Position numbers and translations under genes: made by a program. Below, piece by piece: positions 26,493-33,388 of a stretch of DNA of 64,000 bases; position 1 is the first letter of the stretch, and every line of letters begins with the position of its first letter. Under the pieces are notes generated by a model. The model made no database searches. It was not told the origin of the DNA and was given only the letters and a program-made list of their open reading frames with translations. The stretch is from Ruminococcus sp. JC304 (GTDB taxonomy: Bacteria; Bacillota; Clostridia; Lachnospirales; Lachnospiraceae): NCBI GenBank assembly GCA_000285855.2, contig HE978651.1, positions 3,250,167 to 3,314,166 on the forward strand, read 5' to 3'.

Positions 26493-26738
26493 TCAGTCTT
26501 CAACTTTCTTCACATAAAGTGTGTAAGTTCCGTCTTCGTTATCATCAAGCTTCAGGATCTGATGTCCTTCTTCCTTAATACTTCGGGGTACATTCTGTAC
26601 CGGTTCCCCGTCATTCATTCGGATGGATAAGATCTGTCCCTCATCCAGTTCTTCCAACGCTACCTTGGCCTTTACAAAGGTTACCGGACACACAACATCT
26701 GTAATATCTACTGTATCATCAATTTTAATCTCACTCAT
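26493..26738 (-). CDS. TusA-family sulfurtransferase/redox protein
   Basis: An 81-residue protein with the TusA signature ITDVVCPVTFVKAKVALEEL, in which Cys17 followed by Pro is the persulfide-carrying residue. It ends with GTYTLYVKKVED. The ATG at 26738 is chosen because GGAGG lies 9 bases upstream. It overlaps the last 8 bases of the sulfite reductase gene, implying coupled translation. Its place directly after the sulfite reductase and before the thioredoxin and ThiS-like genes suggests that it accepts or relays sulfur between them. No SirA-type regulatory partner is present. Confidence 0.88.
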   Translation of the reverse strand: MSEIKIDDTVDITDVVCPVTFVKAKVALEELDEGQILSIRMNDGEPVQNVPRSIKEEGHQILKLDDNEDGTYTLYVKKVED

Positions 26739-27591
26739 TTTCATATGCCTCCAGGATTTCTTTATTGAATTTGTCCTCACCTACCCGGTCGATGGTAAAT
26801 TTCAGTCGTTCACCGGCATTTGCATTCTTCTCGAAGAAATTTATGGCTGCATCGCAGACCTTCAGTAATTTCTCATGGTCTTCGATAAACGGGATCACTG
26901 TTTTTCCTTTATTGATGTGATTTCCGAAAATTCCTCCGAAAGAAACAATATATCCGTGTGTATTGTCATAAGCATCTGTAGGACAGGCTTTGGTGCATCG
27001 TCCACAGAAATTACATTTAGAAGAATCAACGGAGATTTTTCCGTCTTCTAATGTGATGGCCCCTTCGCGGCATGCTTTTACACAGACACCACACTGGATA
27101 CATTTCTCTTCCTGCCATGCTACTTTGATGCCACCCTTGATTCCTACGTCATTCTCTTCTGCTTTTAAGCAGTTATTCTGACATCCGGTAACACCGAATT
27201 TGAATTTATGGGGAAGCTCACGTCCGAAGTATCTCTCGTCCAGCTCCTCTGCCAGTGCGTAGGTATCAATACATCCGCTGGGACAGATGGCTGAGCCCTG
27301 ACAGGCTGTGATGGTACGAACTCTTGGTCCGCATACACCCGGAACCACATCTCCCTCTGCCAGTGCAGCTTTCACTTCATCAATCTGATCTAACTTGATA
27401 AAAGGAATCTCCACACCCTGACGGGAAGTAAGATGTACATAGCCCTCGCCGTATTTTTCTGAAACCTCAGCTACCTTTGCGAGCTGTTTCGCATCCAGAT
27501 GTCCGCCAACTACGCGGATTCTTAATGAAAAATTATTTTTCTGTTTCTGGCGCATGAATCCGCCTTTTTTTAATGCTGCATAATCTGCCAT
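26731..27591 (-). CDS. Siroheme sulfite reductase with ferredoxin domain (AsrC-like)
   Basis: This 286-residue enzyme would reduce sulfite to sulfide. The siroheme/4Fe-4S ligand cysteines are present in the two expected pairs: C97-x5-C103 (ACQGSAICPSG) and C137-x3-C141 (GVTGCQNNCLKAE). A two-cluster ferredoxin domain follows, with cysteines at 164/167/170/174 and 193/196/199/203. The N-terminal part is the half-domain typical of small clostridial nitrite/sulfite reductase-like proteins (RVVGGHLDAKQL, then HLTSRQGVEIPF). Separate AsrA and AsrB subunits are absent, so its electron donor may be ferredoxin. The ATG at 27591 has a strong AGGAGG. A near-consensus promoter lies upstream, making this the first gene of the long sulfur operon. 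Confidence 0.88.
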   Translation of the reverse strand: MADYAALKKGGFMRQKQKNNFSLRIRVVGGHLDAKQLAKVAEVSEKYGEGYVHLTSRQGVEIPFIKLDQIDEVKAALAEGDVVPGVCGPRVRTITACQGSAICPSGCIDTYALAEELDERYFGRELPHKFKFGVTGCQNNCLKAEENDVGIKGGIKVAWQEEKCIQCGVCVKACREGAITLEDGKISVDSSKCNFCGRCTKACPTDAYDNTHGYIVSFGGIFGNHINKGKTVIPFIEDHEKLLKVCDAAINFFEKNANAGERLKFTIDRVGEDKFNKEILEAYENE

Positions 27592-27683
27592 TGTCCTCTT
27601 CCTCCTGTAGAACACCTTTTATTCTAAAGATAAATCTATAAGGTTATTTTTTATTTTCATAGTTTATTACTAGGTTTTGTATG

Positions 27684-27712
27684 ATATTACACCACCTGAC
27701 ATATTTTGTCAA
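27684..27712 (-). promoter_or_regulatory. Sigma-A promoter of the sulfur assimilation operon
   Basis: On the minus strand a perfect TTGACA (27707-27712) is followed by 17 bp and TAATAT (27684-27689). Just downstream (27651-27667) is AAACTATGAAAATAAAA, nearly repeated after the metY promoter. This suggests a shared repressor site. Fourteen genes on the same strand with small gaps follow, down to cysN. Confidence 0.75.
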
Positions 27713-27739
27713 TAACTATCTGAAAATAAATACATTTTT

Positions 27740-28966
27740 TCACAGACCTTTTATAGCCTCTGTGAAATCCCGGATCAGATCCTCTGCGTCCTCAATTCCT
27801 ACGCTGACACGAATACTGTCATCAAATACTCCTGCTGCTTCCCTGGCTTCCCGGTTGCTGTGAAGATAGATCGTAGATGCAGGATGGATTACCAGAGTCC
27901 GCACATCACCGATATTGGTGGCAATCTTTACATATTTCAGCCTGTTGATCACTGCATAGGCTCTCTCCCTGGAACCGGCACGGATCGTCAGGATCCCGCC
28001 GCCCTTGTTTCCAAACTGGTCTCCGGCAATCTTATGGTAAGGATTTGATTCCAGCAACGGATAATTCACTGTCACCCCTTCCAGCTGCTCCAGTGCCTGG
28101 GCCAGAGCCAGCGCATTGCTACAGATCCGCTCCATACGCAATCCCAGGGTCTCCATTCCGATAATATTCAGATAAGCATTCACAGGAGCCAGACAGCCTC
28201 CCATATTCCGCCAGATTCCATTACGCAGCTTTACCAGATAAGCAAATTTACCAAATTTGGCATATTCTTTCATACCCGGATATTTTTCCGGATCCCAATG
28301 AAAGGTTCCTCCGTCCACAATAATTCCGCTGATGGCATCACCACTTCCATTGATATATTTAGAGGTAGAATGTACTACCACATCTGCACCATATTCCAGC
28401 GGCCGGATCAGATATGGGGTTGCTGTAGTACTGTCCACGATCAGCGGAATTCCTTTCTCATGCAAAAAATCCCCGGTTTCCCTTATATCCATTACATTCA
28501 GTCCCGGATTACCGATAATCTCTCCGAATACCACTTTGGTTTTTTCTGAGATCAACGGTTCTATCAATGCTTTTTCTACCCTGGGGATAAACTTCACTAT
28601 AATACCGAAGGCCTCCAGATCATGAAGCAGATCCAAAGTGCCTCCAAACAGGCCGCTTCCGGCAATCACCTCATCTCCTGACTGAAGAATATTCAGCAGA
28701 GACAGGGTAACTGCAGACATTCCGGAGGAACAGGCAATCGCTCCCATTCCGCCCTCCAGTTCATTTACCCTTCGCTCAAAAGCATCCACTGTAGGGTTTC
28801 CTATCCTTGTGTAGGCAAAACCCGGTGCGCGGTTCTGAAAAACCTTCTCCAGCTGCTCCGATGATTCATAAGAATAAGCATTACACTGGCTGATCGCCGG
28901 CACTGTAGCTCCGGCTTCATAACTTTGCACGGATTTTCCATGCAGTAATCTGGTCTGAAATTTCAT
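27740..28966 (-). CDS. metY: O-acetylhomoserine sulfhydrylase (MetY type)
   Basis: A PLP-dependent enzyme of the Cys/Met metabolism family, 408 residues, that makes homocysteine from O-acetylhomoserine and a sulfur donor. Features include the N-terminal MKFQTRLLHGK, SGMSAVTLSLLNIL, the IVDSTTATPYLIRPLEYGAD segment and the PLP lysine in VVHSTSKYINGSGDAI (near residue 203). The ATG at 28966 is chosen over an upstream one at 29005 because AAAGGAG lies 7 bases upstream. It has its own near-consensus promoter. The neighbouring ThiS/ThiF/JAMM genes match the partners of MetY in the protein-thiocarboxylate route of Wolinella, so the sulfur source may be the carrier protein rather than free sulfide. 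Confidence 0.88.
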   Translation of the reverse strand: MKFQTRLLHGKSVQSYEAGATVPAISQCNAYSYESSEQLEKVFQNRAPGFAYTRIGNPTVDAFERRVNELEGGMGAIACSSGMSAVTLSLLNILQSGDEVIAGSGLFGGTLDLLHDLEAFGIIVKFIPRVEKALIEPLISEKTKVVFGEIIGNPGLNVMDIRETGDFLHEKGIPLIVDSTTATPYLIRPLEYGADVVVHSTSKYINGSGDAISGIIVDGGTFHWDPEKYPGMKEYAKFGKFAYLVKLRNGIWRNMGGCLAPVNAYLNIIGMETLGLRMERICSNALALAQALEQLEGVTVNYPLLESNPYHKIAGDQFGNKGGGILTIRAGSRERAYAVINRLKYVKIATNIGDVRTLVIHPASTIYLHSNREAREAAGVFDDSIRVSVGIEDAEDLIRDFTEAIKGL

Positions 28967-29061
28967 GGCACTCTCCTTTATACACTCAAACAACATATCA
29001 GACAACCTCTTTTTGAGTTATCTTCCCTGTTTTCTTTTCATAGTTATTTGATATGAATAAT

Positions 29062-29090
29062 AGTATATTTGTAGTTTCTGGAAATGTCAA
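29062..29090 (-). promoter_or_regulatory. Sigma-A promoter of metY
   Basis: Perfect TTGACA (29085-29090), a 17-bp spacer and TATACT (29062-29067) on the minus strand. About 15 bases downstream (29031-29050) the sequence ATAACTATGAAAAGAAAA closely matches the element after the sulfur operon promoter. An AT palindrome with arms TTATATAGTTT/AAACTATATAA lies upstream at 29121-29143. Confidence 0.75.
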
Positions 29091-29146
29091 CGTCATAGCT
29101 TATACCTGCTTTTTATAATTTTATATAGTTTAAAACTATATAAATA

Positions 29147-29174
29147 TAAAAAAGAATCCTGCTTGCAGGATTCT
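29147..29174 (-). terminator. Rho-independent terminator upstream of metY
   Basis: AGAATCCTG and CAGGATTCT form a perfect 9-bp stem with a 4-base loop. It is followed on the minus strand by a T-rich run (TTTTTTAT). Confidence 0.75.
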
Positions 29175-29285
29175 CCGCCTGCGACGGGTCGCTTCAGCGA
29201 CATAATTCCTCTCCGTCGCAGTGCGATCCTGCCCGGAGGGCTTTTTTGTGTTATAGGAACATTACGGAGTAATTTCCTATAACAT

Positions 29286-29330
29286 AAAAAAGCGCCACTG
29301 CATTGCCTGGTTGGCAAATGCAGCAGCGCC
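29286..29330 (-). terminator. Terminator of the DUF2798 gene
   Basis: GGCGCTGCTGCATTTGCC pairs with GGCAATGCAGTGGCGC with minor mismatches and is followed by TTTTTT on the minus strand. The plus strand also has a T-rich tail, so it may work in both directions. It begins about 30 bp past the DUF2798 stop codon. Confidence 0.85.
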
Positions 29331-29360
29331 TTTGTTTCTTATTTTTACAGTTTCCTATTT

Positions 29361-29846
29361 TTATACAGAAGCCTTCTCCATTTCTTTCTCAGGAAAAAGC
29401 TTTCTGAAAATAAAGCGAACCAGCGGACCGGCATAAAAAATCTGCCAGAAGAACGCCATCGGGAAATTCATTGCTGTTGTCTGAAGCCATGTAGGGATAA
29501 TCTGGCTTACCGGTGCATGTTTGATCAGCACAGTGGCTGCAAAGCTCATGCACGGGCACATAAATGCTACAGATACTGCAGAAATTGCAAGTACCAAGTG
29601 GAACGGATTATCTCTTCTCATATCCACAATACCAAATGCAATCTTCTTTGCAAGACCACCGATGATAAAGAAATCAAGAATAAATGCAATCGGTCCCATA
29701 AATGTCAGTTCATGAAAAGCTAACAGAAATGTCTCATTTGTCATTGTCCCTGTATTCAATACAATGTTGTAGCAGATCATGGCATAAACCATTACAAATA
29801 CCATGATGATCGTAAAAATTACTTCCTGAAACTTGTTTTTTGGCAT
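29361..29846 (-). CDS. DUF2798-family membrane protein
   Basis: An integral membrane protein of 161 residues with four hydrophobic segments (about 10-30, 48-68, 82-107 and 125-146). The N-terminal motif MPKNKFQEVIFTIIMVFVMV and the segment ETFLLAFHELTFMGPIAFIL mark the DUF2798 family. A paralogue with the same N-terminal motif is encoded at 55013-55528. Function is unknown; members occur as single genes in many clostridia. The start has a strong AAGGAGGAT. The leader contains a perfect complement of that ribosome binding site (29912-29919 on the plus strand), so translation may be controlled by RNA folding. Confidence 0.82.
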   Translation of the reverse strand: MPKNKFQEVIFTIIMVFVMVYAMICYNIVLNTGTMTNETFLLAFHELTFMGPIAFILDFFIIGGLAKKIAFGIVDMRRDNPFHLVLAISAVSVAFMCPCMSFAATVLIKHAPVSQIIPTWLQTTAMNFPMAFFWQIFYAGPLVRFIFRKLFPEKEMEKASV

Positions 29847-29851
29847 AAAAA

Positions 29852-29919
29852 ATCCTCCTTAGATAGTGTGTGAATAACATAAACAGAAATTTGTGTTGTT
29901 CATAACCATCCAGGAGGAT
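29852..29919 (-). promoter_or_regulatory. Possible ribosome-binding-site sequestering leader
   Basis: On the minus strand the leader contains ATCCTCCT (29912-29919 region), a perfect 8-base complement of the AGGAGGAT ribosome binding site of the DUF2798 gene (29852-29859). The anti-site also lies in its own small hairpin (CATCC-TCCT-GGATG), so two alternative structures are possible. Confidence 0.4.
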
Positions 29920-30008
29920 GTACCGTTTCCAATATAAAACCAAATATCTTTTTCTTAAATTTACCGTTGATTATTATATGGATTCCGGATACAAAAGTCA
30001 AGATTTTT

Positions 30009-30725
30009 TTATAAATAAGGTGTCCCGGGGATCTCCGGGTAGCTGCCCATTGCGATCAGAAGCTCCAGACCAATCTGTCTGGCATTCAGTACTGCTGTTT
30101 TTGCGGCGCTGGCATCTCCGGAAACAGCCAGAATCACCTCATTGGAATGACTGGTTCCTCTGTCAGGTGTCATATATCTTGCAATAGAAAGGGACGCCGA
30201 CTTCATTGCAGTATCTGCCATTACCAGCCCGATTGCAGCCGGAGAACCTGCCATAAAACCAAATGCTTCTCCCATAGGTACTCCAAAAGCCTTATTCAGA
30301 GCCTGTCCTGCACTGGCTGAATAAGCAAACTCCAGATGACCGCTCTCACTGATATAGACCTCTCCTGCATATTTATTAGTAAGCTCCAACGCCATAGATA
30401 TAGCATGACGCACATCGGAAACATCAGAGCCTCCAAGAACAATGTAGTTACCATGGCCGCCCCAGCCCTTTGTATCCCTTGGTAATTCTATGGAAAGAAC
30501 CTCCGTGTTGGTTGCTTTTACCGCATCATCTATAGCAGTCAGCTGCCCTGCTGCCCCTGTACGGGAACTGAACAATCCCAGGCAATGATACTTCGTTCCT
30601 ACATTCATCTCTTTAAGCAAAGTATCATCAATTCCGGAAATCACCAGTCCGATGGTATCCAGAACTGCTGTGCCTACAAATTCACTGCGCGTACAATGTG
30701 TACTGATCTCATGTACATCTATCAT
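30009..30725 (-). CDS. PduB-type tandem bacterial microcompartment shell protein
   Basis: A 238-residue BMC-T protein with two BMC domains (about residues 15-115 and 125-232). PduB-like blocks are EFVGTAVLDTIGLVISGIDD, LGLFSSRTGAAGQLTAIDDA and VKATNTEVLSIELPRDTKGWGG (in ATNTEVLSIELPRDTKG). Further ones are GHLEFAYSASAGQALNKAFG and SNEVILAVSGD. These proteins form trimers with a gated pore in shells for propanediol, choline or glycyl-radical enzyme compartments. No other shell protein, encapsulated enzyme or regulator is encoded in the window. It is flanked by a DUF2798 gene and galactokinase. It is either a stand-alone accessory subunit for a compartment encoded elsewhere or a relic. The frame is intact, with AGAGAGGTAA before the start. 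Confidence 0.88.
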   Translation of the reverse strand: MIDVHEISTHCTRSEFVGTAVLDTIGLVISGIDDTLLKEMNVGTKYHCLGLFSSRTGAAGQLTAIDDAVKATNTEVLSIELPRDTKGWGGHGNYIVLGGSDVSDVRHAISMALELTNKYAGEVYISESGHLEFAYSASAGQALNKAFGVPMGEAFGFMAGSPAAIGLVMADTAMKSASLSIARYMTPDRGTSHSNEVILAVSGDASAAKTAVLNARQIGLELLIAMGSYPEIPGTPYL

Positions 30726-30839
30726 ATAAAATTACCTCTCTGACTATCATATTTTCCAGATAATAAAAACCTTTTTCATTTATATTTAGCTTACCATGTT
30801 CACATCTGATGTGCAATGAATTTTCTTAGCAGATTATTT

Positions 30840-30985
30840 TTATTACTATTTATTGGTAATATCCCGCAAGGTATTTTTTGTGAGCGAAGGTCACAGAAAA
30901 TCCGAGACATACTGCGCGAATTTATGCGATTAGCATAAATTCTGTGCATCGCAAAGCGTATTGCTGTGAACGAAGTGAACAGTAA
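30840..30985 (-). other. Hairpin-rich region downstream of galactokinase
   Basis: Between galK and the BMC gene lie several stem-loops. One is the perfect 10-bp inverted repeat GAATTTATGC/GCATAAATTC (about 30918-30942), and another has TGTGA/TCACA arms near 30878-30895, followed on the minus strand by AAAAAATACC. A CTGTGAACGAAGTGAACAG segment at 30963-30981 resembles the hairpin at 41200-41228. It probably contains the galK terminator, but no classic GC stem plus T-run stands out. Confidence 0.45.
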
Positions 30986-32224
30986 TTATTTTTCAATATG
31001 CACTGCACCAACTGCGCGGATATTCATCGGATATACGTTTTCTTTTCCTGCAAATTCAGAAATATAGGAAACATAGTTCTCTGTCTCTTCCTCCGGCACT
31101 ACGCACATAATAACACCGGCAAATCCACCGCCATGGATACGGCAGATACCTTTGCCCAGCTTCTCAAGGAAAAGGTCTGTCAATGCAAGTGCAACAGAAA
31201 TCTTCTGCTCTGTATATGCCTTAATCGGATAGCAGTTCTGAAGCAGTTCCCAGGAAGATTTTCCGGATTCGCTGAGAAGCTTTAATACTGTTTCCCCATC
31301 TTTCTCTTCCACTGCTTTTGCAGCCCTTTCTACTCTTTCATTCTCCTTGAAGAAATGGATTGCTCTTAAGATTGCTCTGTCATTGTCAATCTTATCCATA
31401 TTTGCAAGCACTTTATCAAGAGTTGTCTCACAGAGAAGCTCTGCTCCTGCTGCCTTTGCTGCTTCCTTCATTTCCATAGGGATTTCAGAGTACTCTGCAC
31501 TCAGATCAGCATGTCCTTTTCCTGTATTTACGATCACAAGGTGATGGTTATAATCATGGAAAGAGAAGTTTACTTTCTCATATTTCGGGTTCTCTCTGTC
31601 AGAGAAGTCAAGAAGGATCGGGCCACCGACTGCACATGCAAGCTGATCCATTAATCCGGAAGCTTTCAGCCAGTAAACATTCTCAGCATACTGTCCTGCT
31701 TTTGCATAGTTGATATATGTCATTGCACCATCATTGAAGAAATAATTAATGATAGAGCATACAAGCATTTCGAAAGATGCAGAAGAACTTACACCTGCTG
31801 CACGGATTACGTTTGTTGTTACATAAGCGTCAAATCCTGCTACTTTAAATCCGAATTTCTGGATTGCGTCCACCATACCTGCTACAAGAGATAAAGTTCC
31901 CTGAGCCTTCGGTACACTTGAAAGGTTATCAATATCTACAACAACTTCTTTATCATATCCTTCACTTGTAATACGGATAATATTACTATTATTCGGGTAA
32001 GCTGCACCGATGGTATCCATGTCAATGCTGCCTGCAATCACGCGGCCGCCGTTATGGTCTGTATGGTTTCCGATGATTTCTGTTCTTCCCGGTGCTGTAA
32101 AAAATTCTGCTGTATCATGATGGTAAATTTCTGCGAAATGATCAGCTACAGCCTGAAAACGTGCTGCTGATTTCTCTGCTTCTCCGTAAATACGTGTTAA
32201 TTCATTTTTATTTGGAATATTCAT
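30986..32224 (-). CDS. galK: Galactokinase
   Basis: A GHMP kinase of 412 residues that phosphorylates galactose to galactose 1-phosphate in the Leloir pathway. The galactose-binding signature GRTEIIGNHTDHNGG is near residue 45. The ATP-binding GHMP motif AAGVSSSASFEMLV is near residue 140, and the C-terminal motif CRIHGGGFAGVIMCVV is near residue 360. The protein is cytosolic and of standard length. Nearby AraC and GH42 beta-galactosidase genes make a galactoside utilisation group, although galT and galE are not in the window. A strong hairpin in its leader (32252-32300) may affect expression. Confidence 0.95.
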   Translation of the reverse strand: MNIPNKNELTRIYGEAEKSAARFQAVADHFAEIYHHDTAEFFTAPGRTEIIGNHTDHNGGRVIAGSIDMDTIGAAYPNNSNIIRITSEGYDKEVVVDIDNLSSVPKAQGTLSLVAGMVDAIQKFGFKVAGFDAYVTTNVIRAAGVSSSASFEMLVCSIINYFFNDGAMTYINYAKAGQYAENVYWLKASGLMDQLACAVGGPILLDFSDRENPKYEKVNFSFHDYNHHLVIVNTGKGHADLSAEYSEIPMEMKEAAKAAGAELLCETTLDKVLANMDKIDNDRAILRAIHFFKENERVERAAKAVEEKDGETVLKLLSESGKSSWELLQNCYPIKAYTEQKISVALALTDLFLEKLGKGICRIHGGGFAGVIMCVVPEEETENYVSYISEFAGKENVYPMNIRAVGAVHIEK

Positions 32225-32249
32225 TGTAAAAATCCTCCGTTCATTTTTC

Positions 32250-32301
32250 CGGTCTGACTGCCGTTATGCAATAATATTGCATAAACCCGGCGTCAGACAT
32301 G
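32250..32301 (-). promoter_or_regulatory. Long stem-loop in the galK leader
   Basis: GTCTGAC, GCCG and ATGCAA on the left pair with TTGCAT, CGGC and GTCAGAC on the right, with small internal loops, to give a stem of about 17 pairs around TAATA. It lies about 30-75 bases upstream of the galK start. No T-run follows it on the minus strand, so it is more likely a structural or protein-binding leader element than a terminator. Confidence 0.55.
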
Positions 32302-32414
32302 AATATGTGTATGAAAGTTTGGGAGCAGCCTTATTTCGACTACACTCTTGAAATCCAGTATACTTTATCACAATAGAAAAATCCTTGATAATCTGAGGAG
32401 AAAATAGTAAAATC

Positions 32415-32461
32415 TTGCGTTTATATCAAAATACGTGTACAATAAAATTATTATACACGTA
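32415..32461 (+). promoter_or_regulatory. Promoter and palindromic operator of the AraC regulator gene
   Basis: TTGCGT (32415-32420), 17 bp, TACAAT (32438-32443). The palindrome TACGTGTA (32432-32439) to TACACGTA (32454-32461), with 14 bp between arms, overlaps the -10 box and the transcription start and reaches the ribosome binding site. Binding there would block transcription, suggesting autoregulation. Confidence 0.6.
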
Positions 32462-32479
32462 CAGGAGGATACACATCCA

Positions 32480-33379
32480 ATGGCAGAGATCATAACCGAC
32501 AGCTCCCAGAAAGAACTGAAGAAACACGGCAGTGATGAGTTTCCGCTGCTGGTAAGCTATGAGAAACTTTCCGGCTACAAATCCGGCTCCTTTCTCTGGC
32601 ACTGGCATCCCGAGATAGAGATCACCCTTGTACTGGATGGACAGATCCTCTATAAAGTAAACCAGTGTACTTATCACATGAAAACCGGGGACATCCTTCT
32701 GGGAAACGCTAATGTTCTTCACGCAGGTTTCATGGAAGATATGCATGACTGCAAATATGTTTCCATCACCTTTCTGCCCAAGATTATCTATGGTTCTTAC
32801 GGAAGTATCCTGCGCAGGAAATATGTGGAGCCATTTTTACAGAATTTCTCACTTCCCGCAGTCTACGTGGATCACTCTCAGCCCTGGCATGAAGTTTTTT
32901 CCGAATATGTAAGAGAAATCATAATTCTGTATGAAGAAAAAAAAGAATTTTACGAACTGGATATCACCGGAACTCTGCAGAAGCTGTGGCGCTGTATGTT
33001 GCAGAATCTCCCTGAGAACCTCCCCTATACGGAACACAGCAAACTGGAGCGCAATCGTATGCGTGAGATTATGGATTATCTGGAACACAATTACATGAAT
33101 AAAATCCAGATGAAAGATATCGCAGAGGAAATCCACCTCTGCGAGAGTGAATGCAGCCGATTATTCAAGAGATACATGAATGTATCCCTGTTTACATTCC
33201 TGCAGGAATACCGTGTGGAACGGAGCCTTGAATTTCTCCTCAGCTCCGATGACAGCATCATGGAAGTCGCCCAGAAATCCGGCTTCACAGACTCCAACTA
33301 CTATGCCAAGGTATTCTCCAGAGTAAAAGGCTGCAGCCCGCAGAAATATAGAAAACAGAATATAAAGAAAGATATGTGA
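32480..33379 (+). CDS. AraC-family transcriptional regulator with cupin domain
   Basis: A 299-residue regulator. An N-terminal cupin-like sensor (FLWHWHPEIEITLVLDGQIL, then MKTGDILLGNANVLHAG) should bind a sugar. The C-terminal part has two helix-turn-helix motifs: MKDIAEEIHLCESECSRLFKRY and IMEVAQKSGFTDSNYYAKVFSR (within 200-290, in DIAEEIHLCESE and VAQKSGFTDSNYYAKVF). It starts at the ATG at 32480, preceded by AGGAGG. Divergent from galK and convergent with the GH42 gene, it probably controls both in response to a galactoside. A palindrome overlapping its own promoter suggests negative autoregulation. Confidence 0.88.
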   Translation: MAEIITDSSQKELKKHGSDEFPLLVSYEKLSGYKSGSFLWHWHPEIEITLVLDGQILYKVNQCTYHMKTGDILLGNANVLHAGFMEDMHDCKYVSITFLPKIIYGSYGSILRRKYVEPFLQNFSLPAVYVDHSQPWHEVFSEYVREIIILYEEKKEFYELDITGTLQKLWRCMLQNLPENLPYTEHSKLERNRMREIMDYLEHNYMNKIQMKDIAEEIHLCESECSRLFKRYMNVSLFTFLQEYRVERSLEFLLSSDDSIMEVAQKSGFTDSNYYAKVFSRVKGCSPQKYRKQNIKKDM

Positions 33380-33388
33380 AACGATACT

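Larger units (their letters stand above)
28967..29360. other. Intergenic stretch with promoter, terminators and palindromes, 394 bp
   Basis: Reading on the minus strand toward metY, the stretch holds a terminator for the DUF2798 gene (29286-29330). Next is a 15-bp-stem palindrome (about 29250-29284) containing GTTATAGGAA and TTCCTATAAC, whose core ATTAC-GGA-GTAAT recurs in part at 40570-40610. Then come a GC-rich hairpin region with TGCGACGG/CCGTCGCA (about 29180-29223) and a second terminator (29147-29174). An 11-bp-arm AT palindrome lies at 29121-29143, and the metY promoter follows (29062-29090). No gene is seen. Confidence 0.65.
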
